Positions 35,875 to 47,614 of a DNA stretch of 64,000 bases are shown here, piece after piece (position 1 is the stretch's first letter; every line of letters starts with the position of its first letter). The stretch comes from Zeugodacus cucurbitae (Eukaryota; Arthropoda; Insecta; Diptera; Tephritidae): contig NC_071671.1 of NCBI RefSeq assembly GCF_028554725.1, forward strand, positions 7,926,001-7,990,000, given 5' to 3'. Below the pieces are notes generated by a model. That model was not told the DNA's origin and ran no database searches. It saw only the letters and a list, made by a program, of their open reading frames with translations. The position numbers and the translations under genes were made by a program.

Positions 35875-36538
35875 AATCCCAAGTGCTGTCAGGTCTTTCT
35901 CCACCAGGTCTTTTCAGCGGAGTGTAGGTCTTCCACTTCCTCGGCTTCCACCAGCGAGTACTGCATCGAACACTTTCAAAGCGGGAGCGCTTTCGTCCAT
36001 TCGAACAACATGACCTAGTCAGCATAGCCGCTTTCTTTTTATTCGCTAAACTATGTCAATGGCGTCGTATAAATCCTACAGCTCATCGTTCCATCGTCTG
36101 CGCTATTCGCCGTTGTCAATGTTATGAGGACCATAAATCTTGCGCAAAATTTTCCTCTCGAAAACTCCTAGTGTCGTCTCATCGGATGTCGACATCGTCC
36201 ATGCTTCTGCACCATACAACAGGACAGGAATGATGAGGGACTCGTAGAGTTTGGTGTTCCGCCGACTGGCGATGTCCTTTTGAGAGAGAACTTTACTTTT
36301 CAATTGAGTCCAAAGTAGCGCCTGCTGGCAAGAGTGATTCTGCGTTGGATTTTTAGACTGACATTGTTATTGGTGTTCATACTGGTTCCAAGAAATTATC
36401 TATAACTTCAAAGTTATGACTGTCTACAGTGACGTGAGAGCAAAGACGCGAATGCGAAGACTGTTTGTTTGATGACAGGAGACATTTCGTCTTGTCCTCG
36501 TTCACCAGCAGACCCATAAGCTTCGTTTCCTTATCCAT
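35875..36538 (-). mobile_element. RTE fragment, copy 4, antisense
   Basis: Minus-strand match to the C-terminal half of the RTE protein. MGLLVNEDKTKCLLSS-like sequence lies near 36460-36525, LKSKVLS near 36290-36303, then LYESLIIPVLLYGAEAWTM, FERKILRKIYGP and GNGE (36103-36260), then the RWLGH-type region near 36000 and the GSRGSGRPTLR region near 35920. Frameshifts occur near 36270 (insertion of about 12 bases), 36100 and 36030. Both ends are truncated. Confidence 0.8.
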
Positions 36539-36579
36539 TTTCTTATAAATATATACTGTAGTTAAATAAACTAAACCCT

Positions 36580-37345
36580 AATTTTGGAATGTTGGCAATT
36601 CGATTTCTCTTGTTTTTTGTGCTACAAATATCTTTATTCGTCAATTATCTGGCTTCTGGCTCAATATCATCCAATTAATTCGTCCGTCAAAAGGAGAAAT
36701 GTACATCTTTAATTATAGGAACCTTTCTCCGAATGTCGGAGTTTACATAATCTTTTGCTATCACACAAGCCAAACGATTCGGCCATTATCAAAAGCAGCT
36801 CGCACAGTTTCTATTGGTATCGAATCACAGTTTTTTTGAGACCCTCCACATAACTGCGGAGTATTTTATGATCCATGTTCTCCAACCTTGCCCACAAACT
36901 GTAATCCAATGGATTCAAACCTGGACTTCCAGACAGTTAATCTTTTGCAACTATGAAAACAGAATTATTGCTTTTAAGCCACTCATGCGTGGTTTTTTGC
37001 CAGTGTGCTGAAGCACAAACTTGCTGGAAGGTCCAATGTTTTCCATCGAAGAGAGTATTGTTTAACTTTTAAAATATCTAACCCAGTTTTAAGCCCTTTT
37101 TCAAATAAGTGAAGAGGCGTCAAGCCTTTACTGGAGGCTCCACACGAAATCATTACAACAGGATACCACATAAAAATAAAAAGAATTACCCTAATAAAAA
37201 ATCTATTAAAGCTTCGGATGAGAGAAGCTTTCCGCTTTTCAAGAGATGACCAGATGAACTTCCTTGTGGATATCATCTCGAACAAGTCTTGACATTGATC
37301 GGGTCGTTTATTCACTTTCCTTGACATAATTTTCTGTTTTCTAAA
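36580..37345 (-). mobile_element. Mariner-like transposase relic
   Basis: Minus-strand Tc1/mariner remains. Readable blocks in order: a SLEKRKASLIRSFNRFF-type region near 37190-37260, VMISCGASSKGLTPLHLFEKG near 37090-37160 (family form 'VMVWGGVSSKG'; 21 residues shortened: VMIS...SSKGLTPLHLFEKG), and GLNPLDYSLWARLENMDH near 36880-36915, which supplies the last catalytic D. The middle D (QQD/QHTGKK near 37000) is damaged. The final acidic residue in LDY is D, not E, so it is mariner-like rather than Tc1. No terminal repeats found. Confidence 0.65.
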
Positions 37346-37371
37346 GAGATTTCCTCGAATGCGATTGCGAA

Positions 37372-37482
37372 CACGAAGACCTCCACTCCGTTGGAAAGAA
37401 CCGGACTTGGCTTCACTTGGTATTATCAATTGGCTATAACCGCGTAAGCGATGTCTACGTCAGTCAATAAGAAGAAGAATAC
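37372..37482 (+). mobile_element. RTE 3'-end scrap with GAA tail
   Basis: About 110 bp matching the last coding bases of RTE (the 'cctccactccgttggaaag' block) through 'ggctataaccgcgtaagcg' to 'cagtcaataagaagaagaa'. It belongs to the same GAA-tailed subfamily as 33399-33969. Confidence 0.75.
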
Positions 37483-39570
37483 AAATTATAGAAAAACAAT
37501 TAACGGCACTTTTTTACCGAACTCTGTAACAAATTTGTGGCAAGACTAAGAATATGGATCAAAAGTCTGTGGCTTGAAATCACTATCTCAACACTAGCTT
37601 CATAAAGAATTCTGTGAAAGTTCCATAATATTTTACTTTAAGAACTTGTGTCCTATCGTTCTAAAACTAACTTCGCCTAACTTTGAACTTATACTAACAA
37701 TTTAAATAATTGTATAAATATACTCCTTCAAGATTTGAATATTCTTCAACCATTTCGAACAAAGTGTAGACATTTTTTTGTCTTGAAACTGCTAAAAGTT
37801 CTAAAGAGTAATCCACTTCCATATTCCCCTTTGACGGAGCACTAGTTTTTTTTTTTAATTTTTTTCTAGTTTTTTGTTCCACATTCCCCACACAGAATTC
37901 GAAATGAACGCGAAAAGCCTAAACAGGCGAATCAGATATTATTATGGAACTGGTTGTATGCATTGAAGGACGCTAATGACTTCCATTTCAATACACCAAC
38001 AGAGCGCCGTGCGATTGCAATTGTTTTTGGCAAGTGGCCGCGAGCGTGGTACACTCGCCTATTTTCATATTTTTTTTTTTCGTTTATATCCGCAGTGGAA
38101 GGTAATAAACTAAAAATGTCAAATAGTCACAAATAGTTGAAAAACACAACATGGCAGTACACGAAAAAAATTACATGGCAGGACACACGCCAAACACATT
38201 GGGCACGCACAACGTCGTTCTCTCATGAATGTGTCGTACTGACTTTTCGACATAGGCTTACACACACACACACACACTGAATGTGTGGATGGTCAAATTG
38301 ACTGACCAGGTGTAGCCGCGTGACCATATGCCTAGAACGGAGCGATGTGACCACCACATTCTGCAAGTGTAGCTGACCAATTTTAATTATGGCCGCATTG
38401 GCCATTTGCCGAAACTCAACTTCATCGCACCGTTATTGAGCATGGATGTGGAACGTTACGGGAAAAACGCTGGCAAATAACCTGCGCGTTCACAAGAGTA
38501 AATCAAGTCCTCGCGTCGCTAAAGCACTGCAAAATACCAACAGCGTGATGCACAAGGAGTCGGAAAACTTAACAAACATCAAGTTGGCTCCAAAAATGAA
38601 TGCAAGCCAATTGTGAATGGCTTTGGTTTGCAGCAAATTACATAAATTAACATTTGTGGGAGGTAGGCCGAACGTTACCCACACACCTTATAGCCTGTGT
38701 AATTGTTCATGCCGCAGTTAACATTTGCAGTTGTCAACCGAGGGCGTAGGCAAGTAGAGGCGGCGAACCAAAGGGTGAGGTTTTAGCGCCAAAATCCGCT
38801 AAACCTTTGTAGGTGTGGACTTAAATAGCATGTTAGGAGCGTTGATATTGATAGTATGACAAGAAGAAGCTCGATAGTTGTATCTATCCACGATATCCAA
38901 GATAAATCCGTCCAAGTTAACCTGAGATATCTGAGGTTATGGACCTGATATCCACATCTCTATATACTTAGAGCATTTTCTTAAGCTCTTTTTTTAGTTT
39001 CTGGTTCCACAAGCAGTCTAGAAGCACTCCTCATGTTTGTAAAAAATATTTCAGATGTTGCTACAAAACAGAGGTTTTGTTTACTGAAATATCAAAACTG
39101 TGTCCATTTTCGTACAAAACCCCTTTGAGAAGAACTTTCTGGCAATACCACTGTTTACAAAAACGTGTACTCACAATAGTATTTATACAAAGGTAATTCT
39201 GTTGGCACCCTCCCCCATTTGCCGGCGCTCGTGAAAACGCTAAGGTAGTTTATTGCCAAGGTTGGCTGGCGCTGCGGGAAGTGTTTGATAGGCGGTTTGG
39301 TGGTATTGCCCGAAGTTTGTGACTCCCCTGTCGCGTTTGTTGATTTTGATTTGTTTTACCAAGCGCAATTTTGGCGGTGCTTTTTTTTTGTACAATTTAA
39401 TAGCCCCTTGGGAAGTATGAAAGTACTGAAATTTACACCGGTTTCTTAGCGCATTTAGACGTACACTATTGTCTATCACAATTTAAATTGGTCGATTGGT
39501 AGTACATATGTGTTATATGTTAGATATGTACCCAGTAGAAAAATTACAAAAGGTGGACCAATTGTAGTGT
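37483..39570. other. Intergenic, no gene recognised
   Basis: No supported gene. A (CA)n run is at about 38262-38278. Moderately GC-rich between 38170 and 38800 without a recognisable exon. Confidence 0.5.
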
Positions 39571-39701
39571 TTTTTATACCCTGAGCAGGGTATATTAAGT
39601 TTGTCACGAAGTTTTGTAACACCCAGAAGGAAGCGTCGGAGGCCCTATAAAGCATATATATAAATGATCAGTATGTTGAACTGAGTCGATTTAGCCATGT
39701 C

Positions 39702-39737
<36 letters not shown>

Positions 39738-40020
39738 TATATACGAACTAGTCCTTCAGTTTTTAAGATATCGTTTTGAAATTTTGCAAATGTTATTTTC
39801 TCTTCTAGAATCTGCTCATTTGTCGGAACTGCCGATATCGGACCACTATATCATATAGCTGCCATCAAACTGAACGATCGGAATCAAGGGCTTGTTTTTT
39901 TCTTACTTTTTCTTACGTCTTTAGATTTACTTAAACACATAGTTACTGAAAGAAATGCACCTGTGAAGGGTATATTAGCTTCGTTACAGCCGAAGTTAAC
40001 GTTTTTTCTTGTTTTTATAT
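39571..40020 (+). repeat. DINE-1-like repeat, longer copy
   Basis: Same family as 17985-18312: head palindrome (CCCTGAGCAGGG), 'tatattaagtttgtcacgaa', a (TCTG/TCCG)n run at about 39701-39735, 'cgaactagtccttcag', then 'gccatcaaactgaacgatcg', and an end hairpin followed by 'gttaacgttttttcttg'. The short copy lacks about 110 bp of this interior. No protein encoded. Confidence 0.8.
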
Positions 40021-40056
40021 GTGTTTTATATCTTGAAAACTAAACTTTTATATCTT

Positions 40057-40108
40057 AAAAATTCATTAGTCATTCGGGGGACTGCAACCGAATGACTAAT
40101 GAATTTTT
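40057..40108. repeat. Perfect 21-bp inverted repeat with 10-nt spacer
   Basis: Left arm 40057-40077 (contains ATTCATTAGTCATTCGG), spacer 40078-40087 (gggactgcaa), right arm 40088-40108, an exact complement. It lies 37 bp after the DINE-1-like copy and is not part of that repeat as seen in the other copy. Confidence 0.95.
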
Positions 40109-40660
40109 TTTTAATATTTTAACGGCAGAAGTACTTTCAAAGGCTCGACACTGATTTAACTTGCGCTGAACTACGTATCTGGATATATTATGATATCTAA
40201 CGAAAAAAGAAAGAATAGAAAACAGTAACTACCACGACCATCTCCCACATAACGATCTTATTTAAAATTCAAATCAATGCAGAGAGTGTCGATGATAATA
40301 TTTTCGACTGACATAACATACAATTAAGTAATACCACTATGTCTAAATGAGCATCAGTCTCTTGCATGATATACCACCATTACACCACATTTTCATACGC
40401 CACACTTGATAACACATGCAACTCAAACGCACAACACTGACATAACAAGTTCACCACACTCTCCCTATTCTCCACATCACCACATTACAACTTAACGTCC
40501 ACTACATCACGCCTGCACTACACATGATACCACCACCCCAAAAGGAACGAAAGTGGAATATGAAGGATCTTGCTGTTTACCTCCTTCGTTTTTATGCCGG
40601 TCAGAGATCATGCGCCACACCGTCTGTTGCAGAATTTTTTTTCTTTTATACTTACCATAC
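40109..40660. other. Intergenic, no gene recognised
   Basis: Rich in 'cac' and 'acac' words between 40360 and 40540. No gene seen. Confidence 0.45.
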
Positions 40661-41672
40661 CATATTATACTATGAAATTCTTTATTCCTGTGAAAGTACA
40701 TTCGATGCCATTATGCATGCAACTCGATTTCTTTTGCATGGCCACCACGGACACGCTTGCAGAAGTCCGGACGCTGAACCCAATTTTGGACAGTTTTAAA
40801 GCAAAAATTTACCGATACTGTTGCAATTTCACATTCGATATTCGTACGAAGTTCATCAATCGTCGCTAGTTTCTTGGAATAGACCATAGACTTGACGTAA
40901 CTCCACAGAGAATAGTCAAACGGCGTCAAATCGCACCACCGAGACGGCCAATTGACTGTAGCGACTCACAGTAACGTGTCAGTCTTGATCATCACGAAAG
41001 AAGTACGGCCCAATGACGCCGCCGGCTCATAAACCGCACCAAACCGTATTTTTTTCGTTATGCAATGGAGACTCATCGAGTATATGTGGATTGCTTCCTG
41101 ACCAATAAAGCATATTTTGCTTATTGACGGAGTCATTCAGCCAGAAATGAGGAAATAAGCATCATCGCTGAAGATGATTTTTCGATAAAAATCCGGATCA
41201 TTTTCAAGTCAACCCAATTCACAAGCATACGACGATTCTGGTGGTCAAGCGGCTACAGTTCTTGCGTCAATTTGATTTTGATGTAGGCCGTATCTAGGCC
41301 AACGCTCGAGAACGACGTGTGAGAGACCTATTTGGGTCTTCCTCAATTGATGCGCTAGCGGCAGCAATATTCTCGATACTACGGACACTTCTTTGTCTCA
41401 CTGGCATGGGAATATTTTATACTGTGCCTGTGGATTAAAATTTTTCCACTAGACCCTTAATTGTTGATCTGACAATACGATTATGACGACCATAAATTGG
41501 ACGTAGCGCACTTAAAGTTGAGGTCACTGACTCAGAATTTCGATAGCAAATTTTAATAATTTCGACTCGTGATCCTTACCGAAGAGAAATGTCAAAAGAA
41601 CGCAAAAAATATGGCGTCGTTTGCTGTCCCTATAGGTCTCCTTTAGTAACGACTCTATTGAAAAACCCTTTT
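40661..41672 (-). mobile_element. rosa-like mariner relic E
   Basis: Minus-strand rosa copy of about 1 kb. The right end is a rosa terminal repeat (complement of 'ctattgaaaaaccctt'). Blocks in order: RSVENIAAASASIEE near 41340-41390, the NDPDFYRK-type middle near 41180-41200, and MTPFDYSLWSYVKS through ATIDELRTNIECEI, CFKTVQNWVQR and CKRVRGGHAKEIE in one open frame 40711-40929. The segment holding the WFQQDGATSHT block is deleted between about 40960 and 40970, so the first core aspartate of the pair is lost. The left terminal repeat is also lost. Confidence 0.8.
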
Positions 41673-42123
41673 ATATGTGAGACTTTTTTAGGGATATTAA
41701 ATGGTTATTAGTGAATTAAGTCTATATAGATTTTTTTCCAGAGTGAAATGAAGCTAGGCTTTCCTCTAACACCCATAAGCACAGTATAATGATTTCTGTC
41801 AAGTATTTGTATTTTAAATGAGACACTGGTTGACTTTGTATGATAAAGGTAGGTGTTTTTAGATTTCTTTAAAAAGAAAACAAAATCTTGGATCTTTTAA
41901 ATTAACTTGACATGTTCTTCGCATCAATTTGTAACATTTGATTTGGATTTGTTTCTCTTGCTTAATTTTAAAAACGTCGAATGAAATCAAAAAAGGCATT
42001 TTTATTTCAATATTTTCTATTTTTAAAATCATTTATATTTGTATATTTTACAGCTGAATGCTCATTCAAACATCTGCTAAGCATTTGAGCTTAAATGCAT
42101 AAAACACATAAATAAATCTCAAG
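41673..42123. other. Intergenic, no gene recognised
   Basis: AT-rich; nothing recognised. It ends at the target-site duplication of the next element. Confidence 0.5.
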
Positions 42124-42133
42124 TAAATGCGTG
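42124..42133 (+). repeat. RTE target-site duplication, left
   Basis: TAAATGCGTG, repeated at 43436-43445 after the (TA)n tail. The last G may be shared with the element's own first G. Confidence 0.9.
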
Positions 42134-43435
42134 GGGATGGGGTCATATGTAGAAGTTCACGCAAGTGAGGAAAGTTTCTGATTGCCATTCACTTGGGAGT
42201 GGCCAGGAACGATTCTTTTGCATATGACTCAAGCAGCTCACGACTTCCGGTTTTAGACCAAGTATCCCCTGGGTAGCTAACAGACATCCGTTTGGAGGCG
42301 AGCTAAAGTGAGAAGGCGAAACCCGCTTGTGCGGTTGTGCGTAGGGCTTGGGACCCACCACATAAAAAAATCTCCCCAATGAAAACAAAACTAATACGGC
42401 TATGTAAGCTGACGTTGAGCAACACCAAAAGCTCCGTCAGGATCGGGAAGGACCTCTCCGAGCCGTTCGATACCAAACGAGGCTTCAGACAGGGTGACTC
42501 ACTATCGTGCGACTTCTTCAATCTATTGCTGGAAAAAATAATACGAGCTGCAGAACTAAATAGAGAGGGTACAATCTTCTACAAGAGTGTACAGCTCCTG
42601 GCGTATGCCGATGATATTGATATCATCGGAAGCAACAACCGCGCCGTTTGTTCTGCGTTTTCCAGACTAGATAAAGAAGCGAAGCGTATGGGTCTGGTGG
42701 TGAATGAGGACAAGACGAAATATCTCCTGTCATCAAACAAACAGTCAGCGCACTCGCGTCTTGGCTCCCACGTCACTGTTGACAGTCATAACTTTGAAGT
42801 TGTAGATAATTTCGTTTATCTGGGAACCAGCATTAACAACACCAACAATGTCAGCCTTGAAATCCAACGCAGAATCACTCTTGCCAACAGGTGCTACTTT
42901 GGACTGAGTAGGCAATTGAAAAGTAAAGTCCTCTCTCGACGAACCAAAATCAAACTCTATAAGTCGCTCATTATTCCCGTCCTGATGTATGGCGCTGAAG
43001 CGTGGACGATGACAACATCCGATGAGACGACTCTTGGGGTTTTCGAGAGAAAGGTTTTGCGCAAGATTTATGGTCCTCTAAACATTGGCAACGGCGAATA
43101 CCGCAGACGATGGAACGATGAGCTGTACGATTTATACGACGACATTGACATAGTTCAGCGAATAAAAAGACAGCGGCTACGCTGGCTAGGCCATGTTGTA
43201 CGGATGGAAGAAAACAATCCAGCTCTGAAAGTATTCGATGCAGTACCCGCTGGAGGAAGCCGCGGAAGAGGACGACCTCCACTCCGGTGGAAAGACCAAG
43301 TGCAAAGTGACCTGGCTTCACTTGGTGTTTCCAGTTGGCGCCAAAAAGCAAAAAGGAGGAATGAGTGGCGCGCTCTGGTGGATTCGGCTATAATCGCTTA
43401 AAGCGGTTCCTACGCCAAATATATATATATATATA
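42133..43435 (+). mobile_element. Internally deleted RTE derivative, very young
   Basis: A 1.3-kb copy with the same 5' end (GGGGATGGGGTCATATG) and the same 3' end (stop, 'agcggttcctacgccaa', (TA)n) as the full-length RTE. Bases equivalent to 51169-53154 are replaced by 18 bases (42369-42386). I find one difference from the full-length copy in about 236 bp of 5' leader (A/G at 42322) and two in about 1015 bp of the 3' part (near 43190 and 43217), so the two are close siblings. A 10-bp duplication flanks it. It keeps everything a reverse transcriptase needs to recognise as template (both ends) but lacks the endonuclease and motif A. Confidence 0.93.
42379..43401 (+). pseudogene. Truncated RTE reverse transcriptase, open 340-residue frame
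   Basis: A new ATG lies inside the 18-base junction (42379) and is in frame with the remaining protein: MKTKLIRLCKLTLSN, motif B (FRQGDSLSCDF), motif C (YADD), motif D (GLVVNEDKTKYLL), the thumb and the C-terminal RLRWLGHVVRM region, to the same stop codon as the full-length copy. The endonuclease and the catalytic aspartate of motif A (FIDFKAAFDS) are absent, so polymerase activity is not expected. The only amino-acid change from the full-length copy is Asn for Thr in the MEEN(N/T)PALKV block. The frame could also be read upstream from a GTG at 42337, which I reject as a start. Confidence 0.85.
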
Positions 43436-43445
43436 TAAATGCGTG
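43436..43445 (+). repeat. RTE target-site duplication, right
   Basis: TAAATGCGTG directly after the (TA)n tail, matching 42124-42133. Confidence 0.9.
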
Positions 43446-45796
43446 TTGAAGGCACAACACCTACATTTTTTGTTACCGAAATCATTTCTATTTTGCAATG
43501 GAATTCGTATTTATTTGCAAAATTATGGAAAAATTTGCGCATAAATTCAATATTTCATGCTTTTATTTAAATAAGAAACATTTCAAATATTCTGAGCAAA
43601 CGTATAAAGAAAATATTTGTAAATACATATATATGTATGTGTATACATGTAAATCATACGCTAGCAGTATGTCGGTTACAACCAGTTACAATAACAAGAA
43701 AACAAGCCAGTGGTTCAGCAATGACATCAACTGATTTCATTAAATATCATTGGCAATGGACACGGACATACACATTAGGTGCAGTACATTTAGAAACCTC
43801 AATTTCGGTGCACCACTGCGTATACGTAATAACAATAATAGCAGCAAAAACAACTGTGGCACCACCACAGTAATGCAAAAACATGTTGTTGGAGAGAAAC
43901 ACAAAAAAAAAAGAAGAAGAACGCTTACCTTTTACGTACTGCAAACACATGATGCAGCAATTTGGGAAATGTTTTCTCTATTTGCTTGTACACTATGCTT
44001 GTACATTTTAACATACTTTCCGAGTTGCTGCCGAGTTTTGGCAGTGCGGACCACGTAATGGTCGACTAGGCGATACTATTGCGAATGCTCAAGAGCCAAT
44101 GCAGCAAATGCGTTTACGTTATGACTATTGTGTGTGTGTGTGTGTGTGTAAATTGAATATATTTCCGGCATTACTGTATAGTCGCAGCTCTTTACATTTG
44201 TCTGCGCAACAACAACAAATGTACACACAATTTCGTGCATTTCTTTCACTTCATAGTTGTCAGAAATCAGAGGAGATACATGCCATAGAAAGCTAGAAAA
44301 ATGAGTAAGAAAAACATTTCGTTGTGTCATACGAAAGACATGTACGTACAAAGACACACACATACAGACGTGGAAGACCGCACGTTATATAAGTTGGCCA
44401 ATGGGTGTATGTGTGTGTGTGTGTGTGTGTTTGCGTGCGAAAAATGCTAAAAAGTATGAAAATGTGACGTCACTATAGCAGGAGATGCGATGCGCCAATG
44501 AAAGAGGTAATTTAATTTATGTTGCAGTAAAATTGAAAAGCCCCTTGGGAATGTATCCTGCCACTTGCCATGCACATACGCATAGCCACGTACATGCATA
44601 CATATATACAATAGTATGTGCTACATACATATATACACGTATATGTGTGTGTGTGTGTGTGAGTTTGCCAGCGATTCATTCATTCATGCCGAAATACACG
44701 AGGCGGAAAGTGCAACAATGCAGAGACAGTGCAGACATTACGTCAACGAAAGCAGCCTAAAAGGCATAAACACAAACCAGCAAAAAAGTAGCATTATATA
44801 TTGGCAATTTTTGCTGTAGCCAAAATCCAAAGGGGTATCGCTTCCAGAACGGATGTGGCACATTAGTTGCGGGGCGCTACGAGCGGTGGTACGCGCCATG
44901 CCTCGAGACTCTTAGGCTATCGTGACACAAAAGCCTCGGTTGCACAACAACGCCTTACAGTTAAATTTCGGCCTTTCACCTGTTATGCGACACTCGACAG
45001 TCGCAAAAACACAAAAAAAAACACCGGAAAATACGACGCCCGAATGGTGGCGATGGCGTGTTGCGAATAGTTGGGGGCAGGCGGCGTGCTATTGACAACC
45101 ATTACTGGGCGTGTATCCAATCATTGGCAAACAAATAGTGCAAAATAGAACAATGCAATGAAATTGACACAGTTGTTGTTGTTGTTGTTGTTGGCGGTGC
45201 AACACGTCTGTAGTGGCATCAACTAACGATCTTTGTACACACTAAGCGTCACACCGTAACAATGCATATGGCATCGTATGCTTCTCATCGGAAGGCAAAT
45301 GGCTCTTGGCAGTTGACTCTTGGCTGCTGATTGTTGAGTTGATTGTTCATGTCGGTGTCGTTGTCGTTGTCGTTGAGGTGCCAGCTGCGTGGCAGCTTAT
45401 CTTGGTCTAACAAATCATCGATATTAAAGGATACGGCTGCGTACGCTATGCGTCGCGATTGCTCAAGTGGCGCCGCGCAGCAAAGCAACAGAACAAATTA
45501 ACGTGTTGCATATTTCACACTTGTAGTCTTAACAGACAAATACATACAGACATGCGTTTGCTGCGTGTGTCCTTTCTATTGTGACTTAGTTATAGAATGA
45601 TTTTACTGTGCTTCCCGAAATGTGTCATGGCAATTTTGCGTATGACAGTCTGCTCTCCCATGTGAGTTTACCGAAAAACATATTAAAGGAAGAATTTGAT
45701 ATTTTTCTAAAGAATTGTAATTGAATTGTACAACGGAAAAGTATACGGTATACAACAAAATGTATAAAAGAAGGGCAAGGTAATAAAAGTTACATG
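43446..45796. other. Intergenic; microsatellite-rich
   Basis: No supported gene. (GT)n tracts at about 44129-44149, 44405-44431 and 44643-44661; (TTG)n at about 45173-45193; (GTC/TTG)n near 45353-45375. A minus-strand frame at 45285-45488 reads unusually protein-like at its start (NIDDLLDQDKLPRSWHL) but then dissolves into Asn/Asp repeats; I could not connect it to splice sites. Confidence 0.45.
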
Positions 45797-47160
45797 TTAC
45801 TGTCTCTTTGGGTATACAGAGACCACATTACCTGACTTCCTCGCGGTCGTCGGACAGTCAAGGAGTAGATACTCAGGTGTATCCGCTACTAGATCACCGA
45901 ATCGGCACTGATGCGACGAGTAGATTCCTAGTTTGTGCAGATGGCAACTTAGTCTGCAGTGACTAGTGTAAAGTGCCACTAGTTGTCTCAGTTTGTTTCT
46001 AGAGAGCGCTATTAATTGTTTAATTTTTTTTTCGTTTATACCTATCCCCCGAGAAACAGTTTGGAGGGACGAAGCAAAGGCAGCCAGCCCATTCCTCTTC
46101 TTGTAGACGACTTCTAAGAACATGTCGGCCAACTGCAATGTGCGTCTCCGGCCCTACCAGCCTGGTAGCCCCGCCATTTTTTGTCTTTTGATCCGCAAGT
46201 TTGTTTCATTGATTTTCTTTATGTCATGGTACCCAGCTCAAGGTTATACTGTTGTTGTTGCAAACCCTGTTTAGTTGTTCCAATGCAGTCCAGAACCAAC
46301 CCTGAGTATATTTCAAGAAATTATATTACCTGGAGAGCCGCTGTACTATCACTGATGATGGCTATGCGTTCACCGTGGTAGTTTCTATCCAATAAGACCC
46401 CTGCACATTTGTTAATCGCATAGACCTCAGCTTAAAATAAGATGGAGAATTGTCCCATTGACACAGACAACTTGAGGCGTGGTCCCGTTAATCCGGTACC
46501 TATACCATCTGCTGTCTTAGACCCTTTCTTGTACCATTGTTGGGTGCTTCTAGTTATGAATCCTTTGAGGAATCTTCCCATTCCCTTTTATTGCTCAGTA
46601 TTGTTCCGAATAAAAGTCTCTCAAATTGTACTATTTTGATAATCTTCCCTTGGAAGGAGAGCCATTGGGAGTTTTCCGCCGTTGATTCCCAATTGAACAG
46701 CGCTTATCCCCCTGTTGTTTCCTAGTCCTGGTCTCGTCCAGGCCAGTAATGTTTTATTGGTCTAGGCACTATGACCGACATATGAAGTGGGGTGTGGTTC
46801 AGGATTGCTTCCAATACTACTGTTGGTCACGTGCAATAAGCCCCAGTGATCAACTGTTTCTCCACTGTTGCCAGGGATATCCTTGAAACCCAAGCCACCT
46901 CTCCATAAGTGGTTATATGTAGGGGGTTGATACTAATGTACAACTTTAACACACCATTCACTAGCTAGAGTTAGTCCTCTTTAGACAATGTCTCAAAGTG
47001 TGCTCTCGAATTTAGATCTGGCTAGAATTAAAAAGTCATCCGCATATCCCTGACACCGTATGCCCTTCCTTTTAGCTCCTCCAAAAGCTCGTCCACGACT
47101 AGACGAGTCCATAAAAGCGGCGATAGTGCACCGTCATTCCGTATAACTCTAGCTTTCTCG
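45797..47160 (-). mobile_element. I/LOA-like non-LTR retrotransposon relic
   Basis: Minus-strand remains, in reading order: GALSPLLWTRLVVDELLEEL (motif B, about 47090-47150), GYADDFLILARSKFE (motif C, about 47010-47060), a gap, AEVYAINKCAGVLLDRNYHG then IAIISDSTAAL (RNase H, about 46340-46440), and a C-terminal open frame (45797-46138) with SRNKLRQLVALYTSHCRLS and the zinc-knuckle-like CRFGD...EYLLLDC block. It is 5'-truncated, with frameshifts between blocks. The similar relic at 32985-34425 shares motif B and the RNase H wording, so both belong to one family. Confidence 0.75.
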
Positions 47161-47614
47161 ACTCATAGTTCTTATAGCGAAGTTTTTGAAAACGTACATA
47201 CAAACTACCCACGCTAGAACATGCTGTGTTATCGATCTCTCTCATTGGTCTAACATTCTTATGATTGACATTTTCGAAGTGAACTCTCTCCTACATGTCT
47301 CGCCTGTGAGATCCAGAGGATTTCTTATTCTTTTTGAATTCTACTAATATTGAGGAGTAGTCAATCATGGCTGAGGCCATTGTGATAACAAGCCTGTCAT
47401 TCGGCGAACTCCTTCATCAATTCGGTAAATTACTGTATGCAATGACTTCCGAGATATGCACAGGTGCGCCAAATATTTATTTCCTTCATTGTTCTGACGT
47501 CTCTTATCGCGTTAAAATGAGAAGTGTTTGTGTGGAGCAGGCACAAAAAGTAAGATGGAACGCTCAGGTGCTTGCACACAGACCATTTTATTTACCATTT
47601 AACACGAATTACCG
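47161..47614. other. Intergenic, no gene recognised
   Basis: Nothing recognised. The open frame at 47367-47666 runs into the palindrome and has no domain. Confidence 0.45.

Noticed and set aside
42337..42378. GTG start for the deleted RTE frame
   Set aside because: It lies in the 5' leader, and a true ATG occurs at 42379.
45285..45488. Minus-strand 67-residue frame as an exon
   Set aside because: It becomes Asn/Asp repeats derived from a trinucleotide run, and I found no fitting splice sites.
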